Below, in pieces: positions 1-6,642 of a stretch of 9,649 nucleotides of DNA. The notes under the pieces are model-generated. The model searched no databases. It was not told where the DNA came from and worked only from the letters and a program-made list of their open reading frames with translations. Source of the DNA: Proteobacteria bacterium UBA1278 (GTDB lineage: Bacteria; Pseudomonadota; Gammaproteobacteria; Comchoanobacterales; Comchoanobacteraceae); NCBI GenBank assembly GCA_002308435.1, contig DBUY01000064.1, forward strand, positions 1 to 9,649. Direction: 5' to 3'. A program made the translations under genes and the position numbers. Numbering within the stretch: the stretch's first letter is position 1; the number at the start of each line of letters is the position of its first letter.

Positions 1-1139
1 TGAATCATATTATTGACAATCATGAAGAAGCTGAGCGTGGTCGCTCTCCAGTCTTCTGGCTCTGTGTCTTCTCGGGGGGGCACAAGATACTTCGGGAAAA
101 TAACGGGGTTGTTGAAAAGGTATCGCGTGTTGCGTTCAATGCGCCGATCGGAGATGAGGAATTTGATAACAGCAGTCCGTTTTGTGAGCTGTTTTATTCG
201 CAGGAGGGGCTAAAATTACTCCACGATACAAGACTACTTGAACTGATTGATTGTGATACACTCACACGTCCAGTTCACTCGCCGGGATTGCCTGTTAATT
301 CCAGCCCTGTTGGATTTATGAGCTATTTTCGGTCATCATTTAATTTCTTTGTGAATCATCTTGGACACATGCTCTCTTTAGTCACTGAGGATGTACAGAA
401 GGACTCTCTGTGGAGCAAAGACTCTACAGGAGAAATGACATTCCTACATTATCTGTTTGGAGATGAAGATTTTGTCAGAGCGCTTAATACTTCAGTCGAT
501 CAAGATAGTCTGGATTCATTCATTCAATCTATCGACCCCTTGTTATTGAACAAGGTGATTGGCTTAGTAGATAATAGGTCTTACTCCGCGTTATCAAGCC
601 TCTGTGCTACCGAAGCCGGTTGCCAATTTATTCTAGACCAGCCTGAACTTGCCAAGAAGATCACGCAGACAGGATTAAATCACCCACACTATGTTGGTTA
701 CCGCTCAAATGGTATGTCAACTGCCTACCTGCTAGCCAATCAAGAAACCGGTCGAAAAGTATACGCCAAGTATCCGTATTTAGCAGAACGGATTACCGAC
801 TTTGGCTGGAACTCCGCTCCTAAACAGTCTGATGACGAACATCGCGCGGATAACCCCCTGGCGGATATCTCACTGAGAGAATGGGTCGAGCTAAAGCTTA
901 ATGCGCCCGATCTTGCAGATGAGGCAGGTAGTCAAGTTTTGTTAGCGCGCCTAACTGCGATTGGTGGCATTGCCAATGATGATCAAAGTCATCATCTCAT
1001 TGAAAATGATGAGAACCCAGTGAATGCGTTTACCGCGGCCGGTGATCAAGTTAGCATGGTTGGCGATAACGGATTGTTCGATCAAAGCCAACAAGTGAGT
1101 CATGGCCATAACCACAATCAAGCTGTTCCTACGAGATAG
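1..1139 (+). CDS. 5'-truncated tandem helical-repeat protein, unknown family
   Basis: The frame that begins at base 3 is open without a stop to the TAG at 1137-1139 (followed at once by a second TAG), giving 378 residues; the true start lies before the window. A TTG at 288 could be mistaken for a start, but the frame and the repeat pattern continue upstream of it, so it is internal. Numbering from base 3, repeat units begin near residues 15, 58, 101, 146, 195 and 239. The best-preserved units read S-x4-L-x5-G-x7-P-x-L-A-x2-I and look like paired helices, similar in style to ankyrin or other alpha-solenoid repeats. The last 110 residues are acidic and polar and end in a His/Asn-rich tail (HGHNHNQ). 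No membrane segment is visible in the part seen. I do not recognise the family. A protein-binding scaffold or a secreted effector is possible, but this is inference from architecture only. Confidence 0.85.
   Translation, partial: NHIIDNHEEAERGRSPVFWLCVFSGGHKILRENNGVVEKVSRVAFNAPIGDEEFDNSSPFCELFYSQEGLKLLHDTRLLELIDCDTLTRPVHSPGLPVNSSPVGFMSYFRSSFNFFVNHLGHMLSLVTEDVQKDSLWSKDSTGEMTFLHYLFGDEDFVRALNTSVDQDSLDSFIQSIDPLLLNKVIGLVDNRSYSALSSLCATEAGCQFILDQPELAKKITQTGLNHPHYVGYRSNGMSTAYLLANQETGRKVYAKYPYLAERITDFGWNSAPKQSDDEHRADNPLADISLREWVELKLNAPDLADEAGSQVLLARLTAIGGIANDDQSHHLIENDENPVNAFTAAGDQVSMVGDNGLFDQSQQVSHGHNHNQAVPTR
45..848 (+). repeat. Six tandem ~44-residue protein repeats
   Basis: These are coding repeats inside the first gene. 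Units start at about bases 45, 174, 303, 438, 585 and 717, a spacing of 43, 43, 45, 49 and 44 codons. Units 5 (SALSSLCATEAGCQFILDQP...) and 6 (STAYLLANQETGRKVYAKYP...) share Ser1, Leu6, Gly12, Pro20, Leu22, Ala23 and Ile26. Units 1 and 2 share SP at positions 1-2, Leu6, Gly12, Lys14 and a hydrophobic residue at 22. Unit 3 is the most degenerate and unit 4 lacks the Gly. The DNA itself is not repeated, so the array is old. Confidence 0.6.
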
Positions 1140-1333
1140 TAGCAGCTTGTCAGCTGACCTGCATACGGCACATGCCATTCGGCGTGATTTTATTCACAAG
1201 TCACTCCCTCAGCTGACCAGATTGACAGAAGATAGTTGCCTCAGCTGGTCCTTGCTGTGCACGATTTCCTGCGCTGAGTACTGCTAAAAGTCCTAGGTCA
1301 ATACAGACAGTCGCATGTGCTACGGCGATAATT

Positions 1334-1350
1334 CATTATTGAAAATAATG
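1334..1350. repeat. AT-rich perfect inverted repeat
   Basis: CATTATT and AATAATG form a seven-pair stem around the triloop GAA. It lies about 47 bases upstream of the -35 of the holC promoter. It could be an operator for a repressor; it loosely recalls GATAAT-type Fur half-sites (GATAAT at 1327-1332), but the match is too weak to name a regulator. Confidence 0.3.
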
Positions 1351-1396
1351 TGTCATACCTAAGATAACGCGGTTGATGAGCACCATGCCGCAGTAG

Positions 1397-1425
1397 TTTA
1401 AAACGGTCATGAAATATGCTAAAAT
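1397..1425 (+). promoter_or_regulatory. Probable sigma70 promoter of holC-valS
   Basis: A -35 element TTTAAA (1397-1402, 4 of 6 consensus bases) is followed by exactly 17 bases and a -10 TAAAAT (1420-1425, 5 of 6). The -10 is preceded by TG at 1417-1418, making it an extended -10. Transcription would start near 1432, about 20 bases before the holC start. Confidence 0.6.
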
Positions 1426-1453
1426 TCATGCTTATTAACGTATATTACAAGTC

Positions 1454-1879
1454 GTGGCCACGGTGACTTTTATTATCAGCGCTGAAGATTGCTCTCTAAA
1501 TCGTTTAGATCTATTGGGGAGTCTACTACAACGATTTCACGCCCAGCAGCAAGCATGCTTTTGCCTAGCTACCGATGTAGACTATGCGGTTTTTTTAGAT
1601 GACTATTTGTGGTCGGAGCGCTTTGGCTTTTTGCCGCACTCATGCTCGGCATTTCAACCCACTGTTTGTCAAACTTATATCAGTTCGTCTCTGAGTGATG
1701 CCGCGAGCTGTCCGCATATTTTCAATTGTACTGGACAAGCACTGTCTACTGAATCGCTAGATCAAGATCAGCAGATCATTGAGTGGGTGAGTCAACATAC
1801 CGACGAAAAAAAGCAAATGCGCCACTTATTCAAACAATATCAGTCACAAAGCATCACACCACAAATAGCGAGGATGTAG
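1454..1879 (+). CDS. holC: DNA polymerase III chi subunit
   Basis: The predicted product has 141 residues, close to the roughly 147 of E. coli HolC. Chi works with psi (HolD) in the clamp-loader complex and links the polymerase III holoenzyme to single-stranded DNA-binding protein at the replication fork. Recognition rests on the family core: a central hydrophobic strand followed by LDDYLW (residues 48-53) and FLPH (59-62), which correspond to the LD-x2-LW and F-x-PH motifs of HolC, and on a basic helical C-terminus. The start is GTG at 1454; a second in-frame GTG three codons on is an alternative, and neither has a clear ribosome binding site. The gene ends one base before valS, so the two are almost certainly co-transcribed. 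In many gammaproteobacteria the order is pepA-holC-valS; here pepA is not directly upstream. Confidence 0.85.
   Translation: MATVTFIISAEDCSLNRLDLLGSLLQRFHAQQQACFCLATDVDYAVFLDDYLWSERFGFLPHSCSAFQPTVCQTYISSSLSDAASCPHIFNCTGQALSTESLDQDQQIIEWVSQHTDEKKQMRHLFKQYQSQSITPQIARM
1870..1874 (+). promoter_or_regulatory. Ribosome binding site of valS
   Basis: GAGGA lies six bases before the valS ATG at 1881 and within the last codons of holC. This supports the chosen valS start and translation of both genes from one message. Confidence 0.7.
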
Positions 1880-1880
1880 T

Positions 1881-4649
1881 ATGGAAAAAACCTACCAGCC
1901 AGCACAAATAGAAGCATACTGGCAACGACAATGGGAAAAAGATGGCTCGTTTGCCCCATCCGGCCAAGGCGATGCCTATTGCATCATGATTCCACCACCC
2001 AATGTGACAGGCAGCCTGCATATGGGTCATGGCTTTGAAAGCACACTGATTGACTGTGTGATTCGCTACCAACGCAGTCTCGGTAAAAACACACTCTGGC
2101 AGGTTGGTACAGACCATGCAGGTATTGCCACGCAAATGGTCGTTGAGCGTCAGCTATTAGCACAAAATAAAAGTCGTCATGCGATGGGCCGCGCGGCTTT
2201 TGTTGATGCGGTTTGGGCTTGGAAGGCTGAGTCAGGTGGATTAATTACCCAGCAGCTGCGACGCCTAGGCGCTTCAGTAGATTGGTCGCGTGAAAAATTC
2301 ACGATGGACGAATCGTTATCACAGGCAGTAACAGAGGCTTTTGTGCGTTTGTATCAAGATGAATTGATTTACCGTGGCGAACGCTTGGTCAATTGGGACC
2401 CTAAACTAGAAACTGCCATCAGTGATTTAGAGGTCGTCAACAAGGAGACACAGGGGTCACTGTGGCATATGCGCTACCCCATCACGGGCACTGCGGATGA
2501 CTATGTCGTTGTGGCAACAACCCGCCCAGAAACGCTTTTTGGGGACAGTGCTGTTGCGGTCCATCCGGACGACAAGCGTTATCAGGCACTCATTGGTAAA
2601 ACAGTGACGTTACCGCTATGCGATCGTGAGATACCGATTATCGCAGACAGTGAAGTGGATATGGACTTTGGCTCGGGCTGCGTCAAAATCACGCCAGCTC
2701 ATGACTTTAGCGATTATCAAGTGGGGCAGCGTCACCAATTACCATTGATTAACATCATGACGAAAACTGCGCACTTGAATGACCATGTACCCGCTGATTT
2801 CAAGGGACTTAGCCGGGAAGCTGCCCGGGAACACGTTATCCAGCGACTTATTGAACAAGACTTGCTTGAAAAGACCGAAGCGCATACCCTGCAGCTGCCG
2901 ATTGGTGATCGTAGTGGCGTTGTGATTGAGCCCTATCTGACCAAGCAATGGTTCGTAAAATGTCAACCATTAGCTGAGCCTGCGTTGGCTGCTGTGCACT
3001 CGGGTGAGATTCAGTTTTATCCAAAGAATCATGAGAACACCTATTTTCGATGGTTAGAGTCAATACAAGACTGGTGTATTAGCCGTCAACTGTGGTGGGG
3101 GCATCAAATTCCAGCCTGGTACGACGATGCTGGCAACGTCTATGTCGGTCAAGACGAGGCAAGTGTTCGACAAGCACACCAACTCAGTGAGTCGGTGACC
3201 TTGACTCAGGACGAGGACGTTTTGGATACTTGGTTTTCGTCTGCGTTATGGCCTTTTGCCACGCTAGGCTGGCCTGAAAAAACCCCTGACCTGGACACTT
3301 TCTTTCCTACGCAAACCCTGATCACTGGTCATGATTTAATTTTCTACTGGGTCGCTCGTATGATCATGATGAGTTTATATTGCACCGGTAAAATTCCCTT
3401 TGCGAAAGTTTGTATTCATGGATTAATTCGTGATGAGCACAACGAGAAAATGTCAAAAAGCAAGGGGAATGTTATTGATCCGCTCGATTTGATTGATGGC
3501 ATTTCACTTGATGATTTGTTGACTAAGCGAACGCATGGAATGATGCAGCCAGCACATAAAAACAAGGTCATACAAAATACGAAAAAAGCATTTCCCAGTG
3601 GAATTGAAGCCCATGGTACGGATGCCCTGCGATTGACCTATTGTGCACTTGCCACTACAGGGCGTGATATCCGTTTTGATATGCAGCGACTGGACGGTTA
3701 TCGCAACTTTTGTAATAAGCTCTGGAATGCTTCACGGTTTGTTTTGCAGTTGGTTGAGCAACCGCTCGAGTCGAAGATGCCAACGACGTTGTCACTGAGT
3801 GATCGCTGGATATTGAATCGCTTAGAGACCGTCAAATCAAAACTCCATGCCTATTATGATCAGTTCCGCTTTGATCATCTCGCACAGTTACTCTATGACT
3901 TTGTCTGGACCGATTTTTGTAGTTGGTATATTGAGCTTGCCAAAGCCCAATGTGCTGATCACCCGGAGCGACGCCTAGCCAGTCAGCATACACTCATGAC
4001 GGTTCTGCAAGAAGTACTGGTGTTGCTTCATCCAATTATCCCGTATATCACTGAGGCAATTTGGCAGGAGATTGGCCAGAAACAATCCCTTTCACATCCA
4101 AGCATCTGTCAAGCTGCCTACCCCGCGCCACAAGCCCAGTGGGCAGCGTTTGATCAACATGCAGAAATGCATTGGTTGATGCAAACGGTGACAGCGATTC
4201 GCACCATGCGCTCAGAAATGCAGATTTCTCCAGCAAAAATCATTCCTGTCCTGTGTGCTGGCACAGACAGTGTTGATCAACAGCGCGTGTCAACGCATAC
4301 ACTGCTGATTCAAACATTGTCAAAATGTACACTTAGCTGGCAAACCACAAGTTCTGATCAGGCGTTACCCCCCTCTGCCCAGCAGCTGGTTGGTGAGCTG
4401 GTAGTGGCTATCCCGCTGCACGGATTGATTAAGAAAAATGAGGAAATAGAGAGAGTTCAAAAGCAAATCGTTAAGCTGACTAAACTCGCTGAGCGCGGTG
4501 AAAAGCAGCTGAATAATCCCCGCTATGTTGATAATGCACCCAAAGACCTCGTCACTGAAGTGCGCCAGCAGGTGTCTCAATGGCAGCAGGACATTCAACG
4601 CTATGAGACTCACCTTGAGGTGTTAGCCACGCTGGAAGATGACGACTGA
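1881..4649 (+). CDS. valS: Valyl-tRNA synthetase
   Basis: This is a full-length class I aminoacyl-tRNA synthetase of 922 residues, somewhat shorter than the 951 of E. coli. It charges tRNA-Val with valine in the cytoplasm and hydrolyses mischarged threonyl-tRNA-Val. Visible landmarks, in order, are PPPNVTGSLHMGHG with the HIGH-type motif HMGH at residues 47-50; the CP1 editing domain with TTRPET at 213-218; the WCISRQLWWGHQIPAWY segment; DTWFSSALWPF just after it; KMSKS at 523-527; an anticodon-binding helical domain; and a charged C-terminal coiled-coil arm from about residue 846. The start is fixed by GAGGA six bases upstream. It follows holC by one base, the usual gammaproteobacterial arrangement. 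No frameshift or missing catalytic motif was seen. Confidence 0.98.
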   Translation: MEKTYQPAQIEAYWQRQWEKDGSFAPSGQGDAYCIMIPPPNVTGSLHMGHGFESTLIDCVIRYQRSLGKNTLWQVGTDHAGIATQMVVERQLLAQNKSRHAMGRAAFVDAVWAWKAESGGLITQQLRRLGASVDWSREKFTMDESLSQAVTEAFVRLYQDELIYRGERLVNWDPKLETAISDLEVVNKETQGSLWHMRYPITGTADDYVVVATTRPETLFGDSAVAVHPDDKRYQALIGKTVTLPLCDREIPIIADSEVDMDFGSGCVKITPAHDFSDYQVGQRHQLPLINIMTKTAHLNDHVPADFKGLSREAAREHVIQRLIEQDLLEKTEAHTLQLPIGDRSGVVIEPYLTKQWFVKCQPLAEPALAAVHSGEIQFYPKNHENTYFRWLESIQDWCISRQLWWGHQIPAWYDDAGNVYVGQDEASVRQAHQLSESVTLTQDEDVLDTWFSSALWPFATLGWPEKTPDLDTFFPTQTLITGHDLIFYWVARMIMMSLYCTGKIPFAKVCIHGLIRDEHNEKMSKSKGNVIDPLDLIDGISLDDLLTKRTHGMMQPAHKNKVIQNTKKAFPSGIEAHGTDALRLTYCALATTGRDIRFDMQRLDGYRNFCNKLWNASRFVLQLVEQPLESKMPTTLSLSDRWILNRLETVKSKLHAYYDQFRFDHLAQLLYDFVWTDFCSWYIELAKAQCADHPERRLASQHTLMTVLQEVLVLLHPIIPYITEAIWQEIGQKQSLSHPSICQAAYPAPQAQWAAFDQHAEMHWLMQTVTAIRTMRSEMQISPAKIIPVLCAGTDSVDQQRVSTHTLLIQTLSKCTLSWQTTSSDQALPPSAQQLVGELVVAIPLHGLIKKNEEIERVQKQIVKLTKLAERGEKQLNNPRYVDNAPKDLVTEVRQQVSQWQQDIQRYETHLEVLATLEDDD

Positions 4650-4947
4650 CATCTACTCTTGAACAGACGACAAGCCCAAATGACTTTGTGCGTGCTTGGC
4701 TTTTTTCGTCCTTTTGTTGTGTGTGTTATGCACGGTTGCGTCTGTTTTTGGGCAGATGAATATTGTAGCCATTTGATTCGTACTGTTCTTGTGTGCATTT
4801 CATTGAGCAGGCTGATCGCCATACGCCCATATGCCGCCTCGTGACAATACCAGGCATGCTTTCTTGGTTGATTTCTACCTCTGCCACCACCGAGATGATT
4901 GGCCGAACCGACTCAGAAACCATGTGGTTCAAGGTTGCATGAGCCAC
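4650..4947. other. Convergent intergenic region between valS and the LRR gene
   Basis: It holds the probable valS terminator at its left end. On the minus strand the reading frame of the LRR gene stays open from 4947 to the TAA at 4726-4728 after the LRR stop codon; no ribosome binding site precedes this stretch. No terminator for the minus-strand gene was found and nothing else is recognised. Confidence 0.5.
4671..4710 (+). terminator. Probable intrinsic terminator of holC-valS
   Basis: AAGCC (4672-4676) can pair with GGCTT (4698-4702), with an inner CAAA/TTTG hairpin between them, and a run of six T follows from 4701. An outer GACGA/TCGTC pair (4666-4670 with 4706-4710) could extend the stem. 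It lies 22 bases after the valS stop. The stem is not very stable, so confidence is moderate. Confidence 0.5.
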
Positions 4948-6288
4948 TTACAGACGTGGTCCCGAATGTGTCGGGCCGATCACCCATAATGCCGCATTTT
5001 TGAGTTCAGCTAGCGCCTGTAGGACTGCATCGCCAGCAGTAGAAATGACGCCTGGCAGCCCTTGTCGCACTGACTGTAATACTGCTACCAGTCGATTTTC
5101 CTGCACTATCAATGATTCCGACCCGACCGCTGATTTCACTTGGCTTTTCAGGAGCGTCGCGACATCACGAAGTGTCAATGTCTCTTTGTATCCACACACA
5201 CCAATCTGCTCTAATGGCATGCCTGACTGAACCATATAAGCATCCCAAAGTTCATCCTCAGTCATTGAATCGATATCTGTTTGTACTGCATTGCCTAGCT
5301 TGGGTAGCGTGTGATCACGCTTATCTTTTGGCAAATGCATGAGTAGTTGCCAGAAGGGCATGTCTGGGTAGATTGGACCGAGTTGTGACCACGATGGCTT
5401 GTACTGTGCTTGGTGGTGTAAGCAATAGAGGGCAATCAATGAGCAGTTGTCGTTTAAGGCGATTCCCCGACTCTTTTGACTCTCTCCCCAATCATCGATT
5501 ACCTGCTTTGTTGTGATGCAAGTGACTGCTGAATCGATACGCCGACTTAACCAATAGTCGTGATCTTTGTTGCTGAGTGCTTCACTGACAATCAGTAGCT
5601 TGATGGGATTGAGCTGACCTGCACCATTCTCTGGAAACGCATCCTCAGCGATATCAATCACATTGGGCATGTCCACAACTGCTAGCGCTTGACATCCACG
5701 GAATGTCGCTCCCTCTAAATGAGTGACCCATGGTGCCTCTACGACTTTTAATTTGCTGCAGTCCAAAAATGCATAGGTACATATCTGATGCGCGCTGGGC
5801 AACTGTATGCACTCTAATGATTTGCAGCCTTGAAATGCTCTATAGTCAACGCAACGCACATTTGGCATCTGTACCGAGGAGAGTGCTGCACAGTTTTCAA
5901 ATCTTCCTGAACTCAACCCGTGTTCTATAACGACTTTCTCGAGATTTACTGAGCCACTAAATAGATCAAAATCACACTGACTTTTCCCTGGCATCTTCAC
6001 TGTTTTTAGATTTTGAATCACATCACGCAGCTGACTATAATCAATTCCGTTTTGTTGTGTGGGGATAGGATAATAAATATCGTGGGGCATGATGAGTGAA
6101 TCAATCTCATGAGTACGAGTATTATACTGAATAGCCTGCTGAATAAACTCGATGAGCTCCGGCGTGATCATTCTAAAGTCATTTGGAAAAATCGATATTT
6201 CTCTATCTTCTGGCATGATTACCAGTGTTCGATTCTTGATATCATAAGAGGCTGTCCAGTACTCTAGATATGGCTCGTTTGACTGCAT
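4948..6288 (-). CDS. BspA-type leucine-rich repeat protein
   Basis: The predicted product has 446 residues. The start is taken as ATG at 6288 because TAAGGA (6295-6300) lies six bases before it; the ATG two codons upstream (6294) abuts the Shine-Dalgarno and is less likely. Residues of about 110-220 form LRR_5 (BspA-like) repeats with an exact period: each unit opens with Phe (130, 152, 174, 196, 218) and has Cys three residues later (133, 155, 177, 199), in the form F-x-x-C-x2-L-x3-x2-P. An N-terminal region of about 100 residues and a helical C-terminal half of about 220 residues match nothing I know. There is no signal peptide, membrane segment or sorting signal, unlike surface-exposed BspA proteins, so it is either cytoplasmic or exported by a signal-independent route. 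LRRs of this kind usually bind proteins; an effector role is inference. It has its own promoter and is convergent with valS. Confidence 0.85.
   Translation of the reverse strand: MQSNEPYLEYWTASYDIKNRTLVIMPEDREISIFPNDFRMITPELIEFIQQAIQYNTRTHEIDSLIMPHDIYYPIPTQQNGIDYSQLRDVIQNLKTVKMPGKSQCDFDLFSGSVNLEKVVIEHGLSSGRFENCAALSSVQMPNVRCVDYRAFQGCKSLECIQLPSAHQICTYAFLDCSKLKVVEAPWVTHLEGATFRGCQALAVVDMPNVIDIAEDAFPENGAGQLNPIKLLIVSEALSNKDHDYWLSRRIDSAVTCITTKQVIDDWGESQKSRGIALNDNCSLIALYCLHHQAQYKPSWSQLGPIYPDMPFWQLLMHLPKDKRDHTLPKLGNAVQTDIDSMTEDELWDAYMVQSGMPLEQIGVCGYKETLTLRDVATLLKSQVKSAVGSESLIVQENRLVAVLQSVRQGLPGVISTAGDAVLQALAELKNAALWVIGPTHSGPRL
4961..4975 (-). repeat. Small perfect hairpin near the 3' end of the LRR gene
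   Basis: CCCGA and TCGGG are five-base arms around a five-base loop, within the last ten codons of the LRR gene. No T-run follows on the minus strand, so it is not a standard intrinsic terminator; it may only protect the 3' end of the message or be chance. Confidence 0.25.
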
Positions 6289-6294
6289 CGTCAT

Positions 6295-6300
6295 TCCTTA
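6295..6300 (-). promoter_or_regulatory. Ribosome binding site of the LRR gene
   Basis: TAAGGA on the minus strand touches the first possible ATG (6294) and is six bases from the second (6288). The normal spacing therefore selects 6288 as the start. Confidence 0.6.
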
Positions 6301-6316
6301 TCATTATTCTCAAAAA

Positions 6317-6346
6317 ATTATATCTCACAAATACGATAATGTACAA
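6317..6346 (-). promoter_or_regulatory. Probable promoter of the LRR gene
   Basis: Reading on the minus strand, a perfect -10 TATAAT (6317-6322) is preceded at 18 bases by TTGTAC (6341-6346), a weak -35 with 3 of 6 consensus bases. Transcription would start near 6310, about 22 bases before the ATG at 6288. The surrounding DNA is clearly more AT-rich than the genes. Confidence 0.55.
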
Positions 6347-6513
6347 TTTTCAACATGTTCATATCATATCGGCCACCAGGTAGATGAGGATTCAATAGCG
6401 AGCCCAACGCTTGTGGTGCGTGTACACGCCGCGCAGTTCAACGCTTGGTGCATCGGTCTTTTCTTGCCACCTCTACCAGGACGTGGCTTACTGCTGCGCA
6501 GCAATTTTTTACC
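6347..6513. other. Unexplained spacer between the LRR promoter and the radA remnant
   Basis: No gene is supported here. It contains a nine-base direct repeat CAACGCTTG (6405-6413 and 6439-6447) and the palindrome TGCTGCGCAGCA (6492-6503) followed by T6 (6505-6510). The minus-strand frame across it reads Arg/Lys/Gly-rich but resembles no family and has no start signals. Confidence 0.4.
6492..6510 (+). repeat. Palindrome followed by a T-run
   Basis: TGCTGCGCAGCA is a perfect 12-base palindrome. Its hairpin would have only four pairs around GCGC (or a tighter turn), followed by one A and six T. It looks like a weak plus-strand terminator, but no plus-strand gene ends just before it, so it may be a remnant. 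Confidence 0.25.
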
Positions 6514-6595
6514 TTTCTGCCAGTGCGCTGAGCGCCATTTTAGCTTCACGAATGTGTGCTATTCGAAACAACGTATGCCTGTAGCTACTCAGTTG
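6514..6595 (-). pseudogene. Decayed copy of the 3' end of radA
   Basis: Bases 6514-6550 are identical over 37 bases to 8154-8190 in radA, and 6551-6595 matches 8191-8238 at roughly 35 of 45 aligned bases with gaps of one and two bases. On the minus strand it would encode IAHIREAKMALSALAE, then Arg and a stop in place of the intact TQKIAAAQ end. The gaps break the frame upstream, and there is no start, so this is a fragment. Differences include synonymous changes (CAT/CAC, ATC/ATT, GTG/GTA), suggesting that the copy is old or came from a diverged radA rather than from a recent slip. It is in the same orientation as intact radA, and the two copies bracket the symporter gene. Confidence 0.85.
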
Positions 6596-6599
6596 TGTG

Positions 6600-6627
6600 T
6601 TTAAGCCCGCATTAGACACTATATACT
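6600..6627 (+). promoter_or_regulatory. Possible promoter of the AGCS symporter gene
   Basis: TATACT (6622-6627) matches the -10 consensus at 5 of 6 bases. The best -35 is TTTAAG (6600-6605) at 16 bases, only 3 of 6. Transcription would start near 6634, leaving a leader of about 10 bases if translation begins at 6643 or about 36 if at 6670. It begins right at the edge of the radA remnant. Confidence 0.4.
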
Positions 6628-6642
6628 CTCCGTGCTAACATT

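Larger units (their letters stand above)
1140..1453. other. Intergenic region before holC
   Basis: No convincing gene is present in these 314 bases; the short frames crossing it do not resemble a protein. It holds the 10-base palindrome GTCAGCTGAC (1149-1158), a direct copy of TCAGCTGACC at 1150-1159 and 1209-1218, a potential six-pair stem GACCAG/CTGGTC (1215-1220 with 1245-1250), an AT-rich hairpin at 1334-1350 and the holC promoter. No stem is followed by a T-run, so I see no intrinsic terminator for the upstream gene. Confidence 0.6.

Noticed and set aside
13..213. Open frame starting at base 13
   Set aside because: It is a shifted shadow of the repeat-protein frame, which is open through this stretch and carries the repeat pattern.
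288..290. TTG as the start of the first gene
   Set aside because: The frame is open upstream to the window edge, two repeat units lie before it, and no ribosome binding site precedes it.
1209..1250. Stem GACCAG/CTGGTC as a terminator of the first gene
   Set aside because: The loop is 24 bases long and no T-run follows.
1102..1287. Plus-strand frame overlapping the end of the first gene
   Set aside because: It overlaps a supported gene out of frame and its composition is unlike a protein domain.
1327..1350. Fur box upstream of holC
   Set aside because: Only one half-site resembles the consensus, and holC-valS has no known iron link.
1404..1420. ATGAAATATGCT shared with 9540-9550 near radA
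   Set aside because: A short AT-rich match on the plus strand in unrelated promoter contexts; likely chance.
6364..6549. Minus-strand frame rich in Arg, Lys and Gly
   Set aside because: It has no ribosome binding site, no recognisable family, and starts inside the radA remnant in a different frame from RadA.
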